A DNA stretch of 64,000 bases from JACVRM01 sp963817375 (GTDB lineage Bacteria > Actinomycetota > Thermoleophilia > Gaiellales > Gaiellaceae): positions 558,001 through 622,000 of the forward strand of contig CAWFOB010000006.1 in NCBI GenBank assembly GCA_963817375.1, given 5' to 3'. Under the pieces are notes generated by a model that did not search any database, was not told the DNA's origin, and worked only from the letters and a program-made list of their open reading frames with translations. The translations under genes and the position numbers were made by a program. Shown here piece by piece: positions 42,871-51,727 of this stretch. Position 1 is the first letter of the stretch; every line of letters begins with the position of its first letter.

Positions 42871-44079
42871 TCACCGCTCGAGCTGGTCGGCGGCGAGAGC
42901 ATCCAGCGCGCGGTCGAGGTCGTCGATCAGATCCCCGGGGTCCTCCTGGCCGCACGCGAGGCGCACAAGCCCCGGGTGAAGGCCGGCGGCGGCGACCTCC
43001 TCGTCGCTGAGAACGGCCCGCCACATCGAGGCCGGGTGCACCGCCAGACTCTGGACGCTGCCGAGGCTGGCCGACAGCTGGAACAGCTCGAGCCGCTCGA
43101 TCGTGCGTACAGCGGCCTCGAAGCCGCCGCGGAGCTCGATGCCCAGCACCCCTCCGAACCCGCTCATCTGGCGTGCGGCGACGCCGTGAGACGGGTGACC
43201 TGGCAGGCCGGGGTAGTGGACGGTGGTGATCTCCGGGCGCTGGTTCAGGTGCTCGGCGAGGGTGGCGGTGGTGGCGTTGTGACGCCCGACACGCAGATGC
43301 AGTGTGCGAATCCCGCGCGTGACGAGCCAGGCGTCGAACGGGCTGAGCACTGCGCCGACCGTGAGCGACGTGTTCCAGATCGTCTCGATCAAGCCCTGCG
43401 GCCCGACGACGACGCCGGCCGTCGTGTCCGAGTGACCGGCCAGGTACTTCGTCGCGCTGTGCCAGACGAGGTCGATCCCGAGCTCGAGCGGCCGCTGGTT
43501 GACCGGTGTGGCAAACGTGTTGTCGGCGAGCGTCACGATTCCGTGCTCGCGGGCGTGCTCGGCGACTGCGGCGAGGTCGGTGATCTCCAGCCGCGGGTTG
43601 CTCGGCGACTCGATCAGGAACAGACGCGTGGTCGGGGTGATTGCGCCCGCCCAGGCTGTGACGTCGGCCTGGTCGACGAGGGTGTACGCGACGCCCAGGC
43701 GCGGCAGCAGCTTCTGCACGAGGCTCAAGGAGCCGCCGTACATGCTGCGCTGCGCCACGACGTGGTCACCGCGCTGCACGAGCGCGAGGACGGTCGTGGT
43801 GAGCGCGCCCATCCCGGAAGCGAATACGAGGCCGGCCTCGGCGCCCTCGAGCGTTGCGACGGCGTCGGCCAGCTCGACGTGGTTGGGGTTTCCGTGGCGG
43901 GTGTAGAAGTCGGGCGTCGCCACCTCGACCGCGACGCGGGCAAGGTCGTCCGCGGACGGAAGGGCGAACGTCGTCGTCTGGAAGATCGGTGAGGACACCG
44001 GCCGCGCGATCGACGACTCGCGCTTCGTGTGGATGGCCGCCGTTACCGGCGCGCGTCGACGCTCGAACATGGGCGACAT
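42871..44079 (-). CDS. Cys/Met-metabolism PLP enzyme (cystathionine gamma-synthase/lyase family)
   Basis: 402 residues. Family signatures: FALPSADDLARVAVEVATPDFYTRHGNPN (an N-terminal YxRxxNP variant), ASGMGALTTTVLALVQRGDHVV, LADNTFATP, and the PLP-binding lysine in SATKYLAGHSDTTAG. The segment SMYGGSL has glycine where methionine gamma-lyases carry a reactive cysteine (YGCT), so it is more likely a cystathionine synthase/lyase or O-acetylhomoserine sulfhydrylase. ATG 44079, or 44070. Divergent from an Lrp/AsnC regulator across 99 bases with a perfect dyad, which suggests amino-acid-responsive control. Confidence 0.92.
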   Translation of the reverse strand: MSPMFERRRAPVTAAIHTKRESSIARPVSSPIFQTTTFALPSADDLARVAVEVATPDFYTRHGNPNHVELADAVATLEGAEAGLVFASGMGALTTTVLALVQRGDHVVAQRSMYGGSLSLVQKLLPRLGVAYTLVDQADVTAWAGAITPTTRLFLIESPSNPRLEITDLAAVAEHAREHGIVTLADNTFATPVNQRPLELGIDLVWHSATKYLAGHSDTTAGVVVGPQGLIETIWNTSLTVGAVLSPFDAWLVTRGIRTLHLRVGRHNATTATLAEHLNQRPEITTVHYPGLPGHPSHGVAARQMSGFGGVLGIELRGGFEAAVRTIERLELFQLSASLGSVQSLAVHPASMWRAVLSDEEVAAAGLHPGLVRLACGQEDPGDLIDDLDRALDALAADQLER

Positions 44080-44148
44080 TCTGCGCGCACCGCGACCAAC
44101 ACGCAGCTAATCAGATACAACAACACACTGAATGCAAGAACATTGCGC

Positions 44149-44166
44149 GCACAACAGTGATTGTGC
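44149..44166. promoter_or_regulatory. Candidate Lrp/AsnC operator
   Basis: GCACAA (44149-44154), spacer CAGTGA, then TTGTGC (44161-44166): a perfect 6-6-6 dyad in the divergent promoter region of the PLP enzyme and the Lrp-family gene. Position and symmetry suggest that the regulator binds here. Confidence 0.6.
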
Positions 44167-44178
44167 AAGGATCATGCA

Positions 44179-44628
44179 GTGGCGGAATCCGTGGACGCCC
44201 CGGATCGCGTGATCCTCGACCTCCTTCGGCGGAACGGCCGCGCCACCGTCGCCGAGATGGCGAGTGCGACCGGGCTGTCCGCCTCGGCCTGCTCGCGACG
44301 GCTTCGACGGCTGGAAGACCGCCGCGTCATCCGCGGCTACCGGGCGCTCATCGATCCAAGGGCCGACGGGCGCGGCCTGACCGCCTTCGTCGCGGTACGC
44401 CTCGTCCGGCATCAACGGGAGCACATCCAGCGTTTCCAGGAGGGCGCCCGCAGCGTCCCGGAGATCGTGGAGTGCCACCACGTCACCGGCAACTTCGATT
44501 ACCTCCTCCGCGTCGAGGTCCCGGACCTACCCGCATACGAGCGCTTCCACGCAGATCGGCTGGCCGCGCTGCACAACGTCGGCCAGCTCGTGACCTACAT
44601 CTCGATGACCGACTTCACCGACCTCTAG
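44179..44628 (+). CDS. Lrp/AsnC-family transcriptional regulator
   Basis: 149 residues from GTG 44179 (AAGGA eight bases upstream). APDRVILDLLRRNGRATVAEMASATGLSASACSRRLRRLEDRRVIRGY is the N-terminal helix-turn-helix. The C-terminal RAM domain is AFVAVRLVRHQREHIQRFQEGARSVPEIVECHHVTGNFDYLLRVEVPDL. Such proteins form octamers and respond to an amino acid. Divergent from the PLP sulfur-amino-acid enzyme, so methionine, homocysteine or cysteine are plausible effectors (inference). Confidence 0.94.
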   Translation: MAESVDAPDRVILDLLRRNGRATVAEMASATGLSASACSRRLRRLEDRRVIRGYRALIDPRADGRGLTAFVAVRLVRHQREHIQRFQEGARSVPEIVECHHVTGNFDYLLRVEVPDLPAYERFHADRLAALHNVGQLVTYISMTDFTDL

Positions 44629-44709
44629 GAACCGCACGCTCCGCCGACGCGCCCCCAGGTGGCCGACCTAGGTTCTCGCAGGCCGAAAGGGAATGGCCTT
44701 CGCGCCCGG

Positions 44710-45918
44710 TCATTCTGGCATCGAGGGTTGCGGAGGCGGTACCGGCATGCGCTCGAACGACGGAGGCGGGAAGCGCCTGAATGCCCGGTCCATCATCGTT
44801 CGAATCGGTTGCGTCAGATCGTGTGCCACCCGCGCGCTCCCGGTACTCGTGCATCCGCCGGTCCGGAGGAGCTTCGACGGCGCCGAGGTCGCAGCTGCGT
44901 TGTGTGAGAAGCAGTTATGGCTCCCACCCGCAAGCGCGAGGTCGGCGAGCTTGCTGCCGCTGACGCGGTTGCCGGTGACCGTATTGCCGATTGGGTTCCA
45001 CGGCGTATGCCTGCCGCGAGGCCGCGGTCGTGGGTCGACCGGTAGCCAATATTCGGTTGGGAACACCGCGATGCCGTAGCGGGCGCTGCGTGAGACCGTG
45101 TTCCCGGCGATCCGGTTCGTGCGGCCTCCGCCAATAGCGATCCCGATGCCGTAGAAGCCGGCAAGGGGCGTATGGAGGGGGACCGGCACCGTGCCACTTC
45201 CCGTGACGACGTTCCGGACGATTGTCGAATCCTGTTGCGGCGGGTTTTCCTCGTTCGCATAGGAGTTCGGGATGATGCCGGTGCTGTTTCGATCCCAGAC
45301 CGAGTCGCGTATCACGAGTCCGCCACTTGCATTCGTGCCCGAATATCCGACTGCAGAAAGCCGTGCGACAACGTGTTCGATCACTGAGTTGCAGGGCCTG
45401 CACTCTCCGATGTAATAGGCGGCATCGGCTGCTCCCGAGACGTAGTCGTGGGCGATTATCCCGCCGGTGGAGTGCTCGGCGTAGACGCCATACCCTTGAA
45501 CGTTCCAGACCGTCAAATAGCGCGCGTTGAACCCGTCAACCTCGTCCCAGTAGAAGACGTTCCCTCGGTAGGAATGTGCCGAGAGGTTCTCGACGGTGAC
45601 TCCATCCGCGTGCACGGTGATCGCGCTGTCGTGGGTTCCGCGACCATCGAAGACCACCTGGTTTCGGTCGACGCCGCGGATCGTCAGGCCGTGCTTCGTG
45701 CGCGGCACCGTGACCGAAGGACTGTACGTCCCGGCCTCGAGAACGATCGTGTCTCCGGCCCCAGCCGCCGCGATGGCCGCAGCGAGCGTGGGCGCGTCTT
45801 TCGGGACGTCAATCGTCCGCGTTCCCTGGGCGGCGGTTTGCTGAATCGCGGTCATGCCGGCCGTGACGACGAGCGCAACCACGAGAACCCGGCACGTGAC
45901 CAACCGCCGTCCCCTCAT
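44710..45918 (-). CDS. Exported right-handed beta-helix protein (NosD/pectate-lyase-fold-like)
   Basis: 402 residues. A signal or anchor (LVTCRVLVVALVVTAGMTAIQQ) is followed by IDVPKDAPTLAAAIAAAGAGDTIVLEAGTYSPSV, the classical entry to parallel beta-helix proteins. PbH1-type turns continue: GLTIRGVDRNQVVFDG, NVFYWDEVDGFNARYLTVWNVQGYGVYAE, NRIAGNTVSRSARYGIAVF. It probably binds or cleaves a polysaccharide. ATG 45918 overlaps the upstream stop (ATGA). Last gene of the ECF sigma operon, and so probably its main output. Confidence 0.88.
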   Translation of the reverse strand: MRGRRLVTCRVLVVALVVTAGMTAIQQTAAQGTRTIDVPKDAPTLAAAIAAAGAGDTIVLEAGTYSPSVTVPRTKHGLTIRGVDRNQVVFDGRGTHDSAITVHADGVTVENLSAHSYRGNVFYWDEVDGFNARYLTVWNVQGYGVYAEHSTGGIIAHDYVSGAADAAYYIGECRPCNSVIEHVVARLSAVGYSGTNASGGLVIRDSVWDRNSTGIIPNSYANEENPPQQDSTIVRNVVTGSGTVPVPLHTPLAGFYGIGIAIGGGRTNRIAGNTVSRSARYGIAVFPTEYWLPVDPRPRPRGRHTPWNPIGNTVTGNRVSGSKLADLALAGGSHNCFSHNAAATSAPSKLLRTGGCTSTGSARVAHDLTQPIRTMMDRAFRRFPPPSFERMPVPPPQPSMPE

Positions 45919-46499
45919 TCTCGTACCTCGTGCCGGTCGGTCGCGATGATCGCGTTGAGCCGCCGGTTGAGCCCGCGCTCGCAGGACGTTCGGACACGCA
46001 GGAATCGTTTCGTCCCCTGCACCGCCCTGAGCCTCGGATCGACCCGCTGGAAGCCGAAGAAGGCCCGGCCGCGGCTGAGGTTGCGGACGACGGGCGGACT
46101 CTCGTAGAAGTCGTATCCGCGGGTGCGCATGCACCGGCTGAAGCCTCGCAGCGCCGCCCTTGCCTGTGCCCTGGCGTGCCTTGACAGGGGCTTCGTGCTG
46201 ACCGTTCCCTTCAGGTAGCGGAAGCACTCGCGGTCGGCGCGCTGTCGCTGCCGCATGGTCGACGCGGAGCGCATCCGCTGTTCCTGCGCCGGCGTCAGTG
46301 AGAAGTTTCCCGCGCCGTCCGGATCAGGGTGCGGGACGCCGTGGCGCCGCATGCACCGGGCGAACGCAAGCGCGGCCGCGTAGGGGGTCGGATGCATTGC
46401 CGAGGCGGTCGTCCGCTCTCGCGGGGCGCCGCCGCCGTGGCTGCAGGCGCTCGCGAAGACCGCCATGGCCGCGACGGCGACGCACCGCGCAACCGTCAT
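45915..46499 (-). CDS. Lipoprotein with repeated CMR motifs
   Basis: 194 residues. ARCVAVAAMAVFASACSHG is a lipoprotein signal (lipobox FASAC). The mature part contains FARCMRRHGVPHPDPDG and FSRCMRTRGYDFYE: two copies of an F-x-R-C-M-R unit known from many actinobacterial lipoproteins of unknown function. Cys residues ECFRYL and SCERGL could pair with these. ATG 46499, three bases after the preceding stop. It sits inside the ECF sigma operon, so it may be a sensor or an accessory to the beta-helix protein. Confidence 0.82.
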   Translation of the reverse strand: MTVARCVAVAAMAVFASACSHGGGAPRERTTASAMHPTPYAAALAFARCMRRHGVPHPDPDGAGNFSLTPAQEQRMRSASTMRQRQRADRECFRYLKGTVSTKPLSRHARAQARAALRGFSRCMRTRGYDFYESPPVVRNLSRGRAFFGFQRVDPRLRAVQGTKRFLRVRTSCERGLNRRLNAIIATDRHEVRE

Positions 46500-46502
46500 C
46501 GA

Positions 46503-47141
46503 TCAGCGCGCCCCTGGCATCAGCAGGGCCGCGGGCTGGTTCCCTGCGTACACCAGCCGCGCCTGCTCGCCGGCGTACTCGAGCCCGCGGCACGGCGTAT
46601 CGCGGAAGTCGGCGCGGACAGCGGCGTCCACTGGTGCCGCCGTCATGTCCGCAGGCGTGCCCGGGGCGAACGAGGCTCGCAGCGTGCCGAGTGCGACGAC
46701 CTCGGCGCGCGTGACCTGAGCGCGGGTGCAGAGCGGCCCCGGCTCGATCCGCGTCTGCGTGCCGGAGTCAGCCTCGGCCGCGTTCGCGGCGGCCAGGGTC
46801 TGCTCGTGCAGGAGGAAGGCCGCGTAGCGGTCGAGGCCGGCATCGTGCTCGACCATGAAGACCGACGGCCGACCGGTGCTGTTCTCGGTCGCGTGGACAT
46901 AGGCCCCCTTGCCGCCGTCGACGTCGCCTCGGTGGAGGATCGTCCACGTCCCGGGGTCGAGGTGGAGGTCGGGAGCGACCCCACTCGCGATCGCGACGGC
47001 GCAGAAGGCGGCTGCGAGCGTCACGGCCGTACCCGTGACGCGCAGCATGCGGCGGCGGCGTTGCCGCCGGACGATCAAGCGGCGGACCGCCGAATCGAGG
47101 TCGCGCCCGATCAGCTCGAGCGCCGGAGAGAGACTGGTCAC
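46503..47141 (-). CDS. Single-pass membrane protein in ECF sigma operon, possible anti-sigma partner
   Basis: 212 residues. About 35 basic cytoplasmic residues (SAVRRLIVRRQRRRRMLR) are followed by one membrane helix (VTGTAVTLAAAFCAVAIASG) and about 150 residues outside (DLHLDPGTWTILHRGDVDGG; ENSTGRPSVFMVEHDAGLDRYAAFLL). Its GTG overlaps the sigma gene's stop (GTGA). Position and topology suggest an anti-sigma role, but the cytoplasmic part is too short for a zinc anti-sigma domain and lacks the HxxxCxxC motif. It could instead be an envelope sensor. Confidence 0.75.
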   Translation of the reverse strand: MTSLSPALELIGRDLDSAVRRLIVRRQRRRRMLRVTGTAVTLAAAFCAVAIASGVAPDLHLDPGTWTILHRGDVDGGKGAYVHATENSTGRPSVFMVEHDAGLDRYAAFLLHEQTLAAANAAEADSGTQTRIEPGPLCTRAQVTRAEVVALGTLRASFAPGTPADMTAAPVDAAVRADFRDTPCRGLEYAGEQARLVYAGNQPAALLMPGAR

Positions 47142-47689
47142 CGCACTGCTCCTTTCAAGCGTCTGGTCAGGGAATCGAGCGCGCGCATGACGCGCAGTCG
47201 TGCCGCGAGCTCGGTGCAGCCGAGGCTGTCGGCGACCTGCGCGTACGGCAGCTCGTCGACGACGCGGAGCTCGAGCGCGCGCCGCTGGCCCGCGGGCAGC
47301 AGCGCGAGCGCGCCGTCAAGGTCGGCAGTGAGCTTGTCCGCGCTCGCCCGGTCCTCGGCGGCCTCGAGCTCCAGGTCGTCGGAGCGGACCGGCATCTGCA
47401 GCCGCCGGCGCGCGGCCGTGTCGACGCGCTGCTTCTCGCGGTAGCGCCGCAGCAGGTTCTTGGCGATGCCGAACAGCCAGGGCGCCGCCGAGCCGTCCAC
47501 CTCGTCGCGGAAGCGGCGCAGGGAGAGCGCTGCCTGCGCAAACGTCTCTGCGGTCAGGTCCTCGGCAACCCGGTCGTCGGTCCGCCCTCGGAACCAGCGA
47601 TGCACGGCCGCGGCGTGCCGCCGGTAGAGCTCCCCGAACGCCTCCGGGTCACTCCGCGCCGCCTTGATGAGCTCCGCGTCCGTCGTCAT
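47138..47689 (-). CDS. ECF-subfamily sigma factor
   Basis: 183 residues. Region 2: DPEAFGELYRRHAAAVHRWFRGRTDDRVAEDLTAETFAQA, with SAAPWLFGIAKNLLRRYREKQRVD. Region 4: LLPAGQRRALELRVVDELPYAQVADSLGCTELAARLRVMRALDSL. This is the typical two-region ECF factor. It probably directs its own operon: the overlap GTGA with the membrane gene, then the lipoprotein and beta-helix genes, makes a four-gene unit. Its promoter motif cannot be read with certainty. Confidence 0.93.
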   Translation of the reverse strand: MTTDAELIKAARSDPEAFGELYRRHAAAVHRWFRGRTDDRVAEDLTAETFAQAALSLRRFRDEVDGSAAPWLFGIAKNLLRRYREKQRVDTAARRRLQMPVRSDDLELEAAEDRASADKLTADLDGALALLPAGQRRALELRVVDELPYAQVADSLGCTELAARLRVMRALDSLTRRLKGAVR

Positions 47690-47805
47690 CGTGCACCCTC
47701 TCTATGCAGATCCGGCGCGCGATGTTTCGCTTCGCGGGCCTCGCAGGCCTTTACACCGGAGGCCCGTCCCGCGTTCGGCTCCATACCTCGCCGCGACGCG
47801 CCGCC

Positions 47806-48700
47806 TCAGCCGAGCAGGATCGTCCGGTTCCCGTGCACGAGCACGCGGTCCTCGAGGTGCCAGTGGACCGCGCGCGCGAGCACGACGCGCTCGATGTCGC
47901 GGCCGATCCGCTCGAGCTCGTCGGCGCGCTCGCGGTGCGAGACGCGCTCGACGTCCTGCTCGATGATCGGGCCCTCGTCGAGATCCTCGGTCACGTAGTG
48001 CGCCGTCGCGCCGATCAGCTTGACGCCGCGCTCGTCGCGCCCGCGCGTACGGGTTCGGCGCCGACGAACGCCGGCAGGAACGAGTGGTGGATGTTGATCA
48101 CCGGGCACCCGATCGCCGTCGAGGAAGTCGCGCGAGAGGATCTGCATGTAGCGCGCGAGCACGACGAGGTCGACCTGGCCGGCGAGCAGCTCGAGCATCC
48201 GCGCCTCCGCCTCCGGCTTCCCGTCCGGCGGCACCGGGACGTGGTGGTACGGGATGCCGAAGCTCGCGACGTCGCGCTCGAGGTCGGGGTGGTTGGAGAC
48301 GACGGCGACGACGTCGCAGTCGAGCTCGCCGCGGCGCCAGCGCCAGAGCAGGTCGAGCAGGCAGTGGTCGTAGCGCGAGGCGAGCAGCGCGACCCGCTTG
48401 CGCGTCGCCGCGGAAGCGTGAGGCGCCAGTCCATCTCGAAGCGCTCGGCGACCGCGCGTCGAAGCCGGCCTCGAGCTCGTCGCGCGTGCTCGCAGGCCCG
48501 TCGAGGTGGAACTCCATGCGCAGGAAGAACGCGCCGCCCTCGGGGTCGGTCGAGTGCTGGTCCGAGGCGACGATGTTCGCGCCGCGCTCGGCGAGGAAGC
48601 TCGCGACCGCGGCGACGATCCCGTGCCGGTCGGGGCAGGAGACGAGCAGCCGCGCGACGTCGGTCGGTGGGCCGTTCACGCTGGAGATCGTTCCAGGCAT
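47806..48700 (-). CDS. purU: Formyltetrahydrofolate deformylase PurU, several frameshifts
   Basis: About 290 residues. An N-terminal ACT domain (ARLLVSCPDRHGIVAAVASFLAERGANI; FFLRMEFHLDG) is followed by the formyl-transferase fold: RFEMDWRLTLP, VVAVVSNHPDLERDVASFGIPYHHVPVPPDGK, LARYMQILSRDFLD, CPVINIHHSFLPAFVGAEP (catalytic His and Asn), GVKLIGATAHYVTEDLDEGPIIEQD. It releases formate from 10-formyl-THF for purine balance. The frame changes near 48450, 48410, 48118 and 48055, and later in a compensating way. The motifs are intact, so the gene is probably functional in the real genome. ATG 48700. Confidence 0.85.
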
Positions 48701-48790
48701 GGCAAAGGGACGCGTGCGGAAGCGCCAATCCGCTTGCGCGTCACGCACGAACCACGTAAACGGGTTCCTGCAATGGCAGAGAGGAGACGC

Positions 48791-49154
48791 ATGCGGTCGG
48801 CGCGCGCGATGGCTTTCGGACTCGCCGTTCTGGGTGTGCTGGCGGCCGGCCCGCCTGCCTCCGGCGCGCAGCGATACGTCGAGGACGTGTTCGTCCGTGA
48901 GGCGAACCGCGGCGACTACGCGGCCGTCTGCCGCCTGTACTCACACCGCTACCTGAAGGTCTCGCAGGCCGCGTGCCGCGGGCTCTACCAGTCCGGCGAG
49001 TCGATCTACGGGCCGTACGACTACCGCATCGTCCGTCGCCGGGTCATGCCGAGCGGTCACCGTCGCATCGACCTCCGACTGCATCGCCACGCGTCGTTCT
49101 GTGGAGTTCGCCCGAGAGCCCGCGGGCTGGCGCATCGTCGCCGGCGGCTTCTAG
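48791..49154 (+). CDS. Small exported protein, frameshifted
   Basis: About 120 residues. A signal peptide (AMAFGLAVLGVLAAGPPASG) is followed by QRYVEDVFVREANRGDYAAVCRLYSHRYLKVSQAACRGLYQSGESIYGPYDYRIVRRRV. One extra base near 49100 breaks the C-terminus, which would end VEFAREPAGWRIVAGGF. The two Cys of the mature part could pair. The pattern of a helix with NRGDYAAVCRLYS resembles small SnoaL/DUF4878-type lumenal domains. ATG 48791 is preferred because AGAGGAG is near; ATG 48773 is in frame. Confidence 0.6.
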
Positions 49155-49181
49155 CGGTAGCCGGCGCGGCGCGCCAGGCGT

Positions 49182-49973
49182 ATGTTCGTGGTCGTGAAGG
49201 TCGCGCTGCTCGGTGCACTGCTGTTCGCGACGACCGCGGCGGCCGCCTCGGGGCCGGTCTACCAGCCGCCGCAGCGCTACTACCTCGCGCTCGGCGACTC
49301 GATGGCGTTCGGGTTCCGGCCGACCAAGCCGGACACGGCGCCGCCGTCGGCGTTCCGAACCGGGTACGTCGACGTGTTCGCGGCCAAGCTTCGGAAGCTC
49401 GCGCCCGGGATCACGGTCGTCAACTACGGCTGTCCGGGAGAGAGCTCGGTGACGTTCGCGAAGGGCGGGTGCGACTGGCTCCGGCACGGAGGCAAGCTGC
49501 ACGACGCTTTCCACGGGGCCCAGCTCGACGCGGCGGTCGCGTTCCTGAAGGCGCACCCCGGCCGGGTCAGCCCGATCACCATCACGCTCTGGGGCAACGA
49601 CGTGCTTCCGCTGTCGCAGCAGGGCAAGAAGGCGCCTGCGGTGATCGCGGCGTTCGCCACCCGGTTCGGCGCGATCCTGAAACGCCTGCGCGCCGCTGCG
49701 CCCGCGAGCGAGATCATCGCCACCGGAGCTTGGAACCCGGAGGCCGACAAGACGCCGCAGGCCGACGCGGTCTACCAATCGCTCGACGCTGCGATCGCCC
49801 AGGCTGCGGCCGCGTCCCGCGCGCGGGTGGCGAAGATCTTCCCGGCTTTCAAGGGAAAGGCCCGGCTGTGCAAGCTCACGTTCTTCTGCACGAAGGGCGA
49901 CCCGCACCCGACCGACGCCGGCTACCGCGCGATGGCTGCCGCCTTCTTCACCGCGTCCGGGTATAAGGACTAG
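49182..49973 (+). CDS. Exported SGNH/GDSL-family hydrolase
   Basis: 263 residues. A signal peptide (KVALLGALLFATTAAAA) is followed by YYLALGDSMAFGFRP, with the catalytic Ser in GDSM. Block III is ITLWGNDVLP (Asn), and the C-terminal catalytic pair is in GDPHPTDAGYRAMA (Asp, His). It hydrolyses an ester in lipids or polysaccharides outside the cell. The stop shares a CTAG with the convergent GNAT gene. Confidence 0.9.
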   Translation: MFVVVKVALLGALLFATTAAAASGPVYQPPQRYYLALGDSMAFGFRPTKPDTAPPSAFRTGYVDVFAAKLRKLAPGITVVNYGCPGESSVTFAKGGCDWLRHGGKLHDAFHGAQLDAAVAFLKAHPGRVSPITITLWGNDVLPLSQQGKKAPAVIAAFATRFGAILKRLRAAAPASEIIATGAWNPEADKTPQADAVYQSLDAAIAQAAAASRARVAKIFPAFKGKARLCKLTFFCTKGDPHPTDAGYRAMAAAFFTASGYKD

Positions 49974-50761
49974 GGCGACCAGACGTACGGCGTCGTGGTC
50001 GTGACCGCGACGAAGCCGAGCCGCTCGAGGATCGGCCGGCTGTCGTCCGACGCGTCGACCTCGAGGTAGCGCAGGCCGCGCTCGGCGGCCAGCCGGGCGC
50101 GGTGGGCGACGAGCGCTCGGTAGATGCCGCGGCCGCGCCATTCGGGCAGCGTCGCGCCGCCCCAGAACGTCGCGAACTCCGTGCCGGATGGGAAGCGCAC
50201 CCAACCCGCAGATACCGCGCGGCCCGCGGCTTCGGCCAGGAACATGCGCAGCCCCTCGGGATCCGCTTTGCGCTCGGCGGCGAGGTCGTCGAGCCAGCCG
50301 TGGTCCTCGTCCCAGACCGCCTCCTCGAGGGCGGCGACCGCTGCGAAGTCTTCGGCCTCGAGCACCTCGCGAATGCGGACGCCCTCCGCGACGTGTGGCG
50401 AGCCGGGCGCGTCGACCGGCCCGATCATCACGGTCTCCCGATCCTCAGGGACGAAGTCCGCGGCGCGGAGCCGCTCCGGCAGGTCGGCGGGCAGGTCGTG
50501 GCCGTGGAGCTTCCACTCGAAGCGCTGCCCGCGCGCCGCGAAGAAGTCGACCTGGCGTGCGATCAGCGCGTCGAGTGCGTCGCCGTCGAGCCCGCCCAGA
50601 TCGTGGTACTCGATCCAGCCTTGCGCACCGAACCCGGTCGTGCGCAGGAGCGGGCCGTCGCGCTCGACCTCGAGACCGGGCGGCGGGCGCTCGTGGACGT
50701 GCGCCCGCAGCTGGGCGTCGTAGGCGGCGAGCAGCGCCGCCGCGTCAGGCGGCTTCGGCAC
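49970..50761 (-). CDS. GNAT-family N-acetyltransferase
   Basis: 263 residues. The C-terminal half is a GNAT domain: EGVRIREVLEAEDFAAVAALEEAVW, AAGRAVSAGWVRF, PEWRGRGIYRALVAHRARLAAERG (motif A, acetyl-CoA binding, R/QxxGxG/A) and LEVDASDDSRPILERLGF (motif B). The N-terminal half is acidic/aromatic and may be a degenerate second domain. Substrate unknown. It overlaps the DsbA-like gene's stop by 17 bases. Confidence 0.88.
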   Translation of the reverse strand: MPKPPDAAALLAAYDAQLRAHVHERPPPGLEVERDGPLLRTTGFGAQGWIEYHDLGGLDGDALDALIARQVDFFAARGQRFEWKLHGHDLPADLPERLRAADFVPEDRETVMIGPVDAPGSPHVAEGVRIREVLEAEDFAAVAALEEAVWDEDHGWLDDLAAERKADPEGLRMFLAEAAGRAVSAGWVRFPSGTEFATFWGGATLPEWRGRGIYRALVAHRARLAAERGLRYLEVDASDDSRPILERLGFVAVTTTTPYVWSP

Positions 50762-51635
50762 GGGGCGCGGCGGCCGCGGCCGGCTTCCAGAGCGCGTCCT
50801 GGCCCAGCGGCTCGCGCGTGACTGCGCCCGCCGCGACGAGCTTCACGAGCGCGGCCTCGGCGTCGTCCATGCTCGCCACGTAGTCCGGCGCGGGGCAGAG
50901 GACGGCGGCCGCCTCCGCGGTCGTCAGGCCGCCAGGGAAGCGCTCGAGCAGCTCCACCGGAGTCTCCGGCGGCTCGCGGCGCTCGAGCGCGGGGTCCAGG
51001 TTCGCGATCAGCACGTCGTAGGCCATCACGGGCTGCCAGCCGCCGGCGACGAGCTGCTCGCCGTCGCGCTCGAAGATGATCGACGGCGCGGTGTAGCGGA
51101 CGGGCCCGTCGGAGGTGGCGGTCTTGCCCTGCGCCTCGGCGGCCGTCCCGGCGGCGGAGCGCGCTTCCGCGCGGTCGCGCTCGTACGCCTCGGCGACGTC
51201 CGGGTCGTCGAGGCGGGCGACGATCGCGTCGCCGTCGAGCCCGGCGGCGTCGAGCGCGTCGCGGATCATCGCGTCGTCGTCCAGCAGCAGCGGCGTCGTG
51301 AAATTGGCGAAGTAGAGGGCGCGCAGCACCTTCCACTCGCTGCCCGCCTCGTCCATCCGGGCCGCGACGACTGCCCGGCAGCCGCGGCCGGTAGCCGCGG
51401 GGCGAGCCTTCGGCGTCAGCGAGAACGGCATGCCGTACTGGTGGCGGAAGTAGGCGAGGTAGGCCGCCGAGCGTCCGGCATCCCACGGCCGCGTGCTCGG
51501 CTCTTCGCGCAGCCCGATCGTGACGAGCCGCCAGTCGAGGCCGTCGCCGTAGCGCCATTCGAGCACCCGGTGCGCGGGGTTCGCGGAATAGCCCCAGGGG
51601 CACGCCGGGTCGGCGAAGAGCGTTGCCCGGATCAC
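50745..51635 (-). CDS. DsbA/FrnE-like thioredoxin-fold protein
   Basis: 296 residues. The N-terminus FADPACPWGYSANPAHRVLEWRYGDGLDW begins the DsbA-like fold, with CPWG where FrnE and DsbA have CxxC, so a single cysteine remains. The later domain (LDDDAMIRDALDAAGLDGDAIVARL; APSIIFERDGEQLVAGGWQP, with the cis-Pro-like loop APS) fits the 2-hydroxychromene-carboxylate-isomerase/DsbA family. The Ala-rich tail looks like a small winged helix. It may be a glutathione/mycothiol-dependent isomerase rather than an oxidoreductase. Confidence 0.85.
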   Translation of the reverse strand: MIRATLFADPACPWGYSANPAHRVLEWRYGDGLDWRLVTIGLREEPSTRPWDAGRSAAYLAYFRHQYGMPFSLTPKARPAATGRGCRAVVAARMDEAGSEWKVLRALYFANFTTPLLLDDDAMIRDALDAAGLDGDAIVARLDDPDVAEAYERDRAEARSAAGTAAEAQGKTATSDGPVRYTAPSIIFERDGEQLVAGGWQPVMAYDVLIANLDPALERREPPETPVELLERFPGGLTTAEAAAVLCPAPDYVASMDDAEAALVKLVAAGAVTREPLGQDALWKPAAAAAPRAEAA

Positions 51636-51727
51636 CGGGAAAGCGTAGTTGTCTGGCGATGGGTGAGCGGCTGGCCGAGGCGATCGCCGCGCTCGGCCGG
51701 GTGCCGGCCGCGACCTACGCCGCTTGA

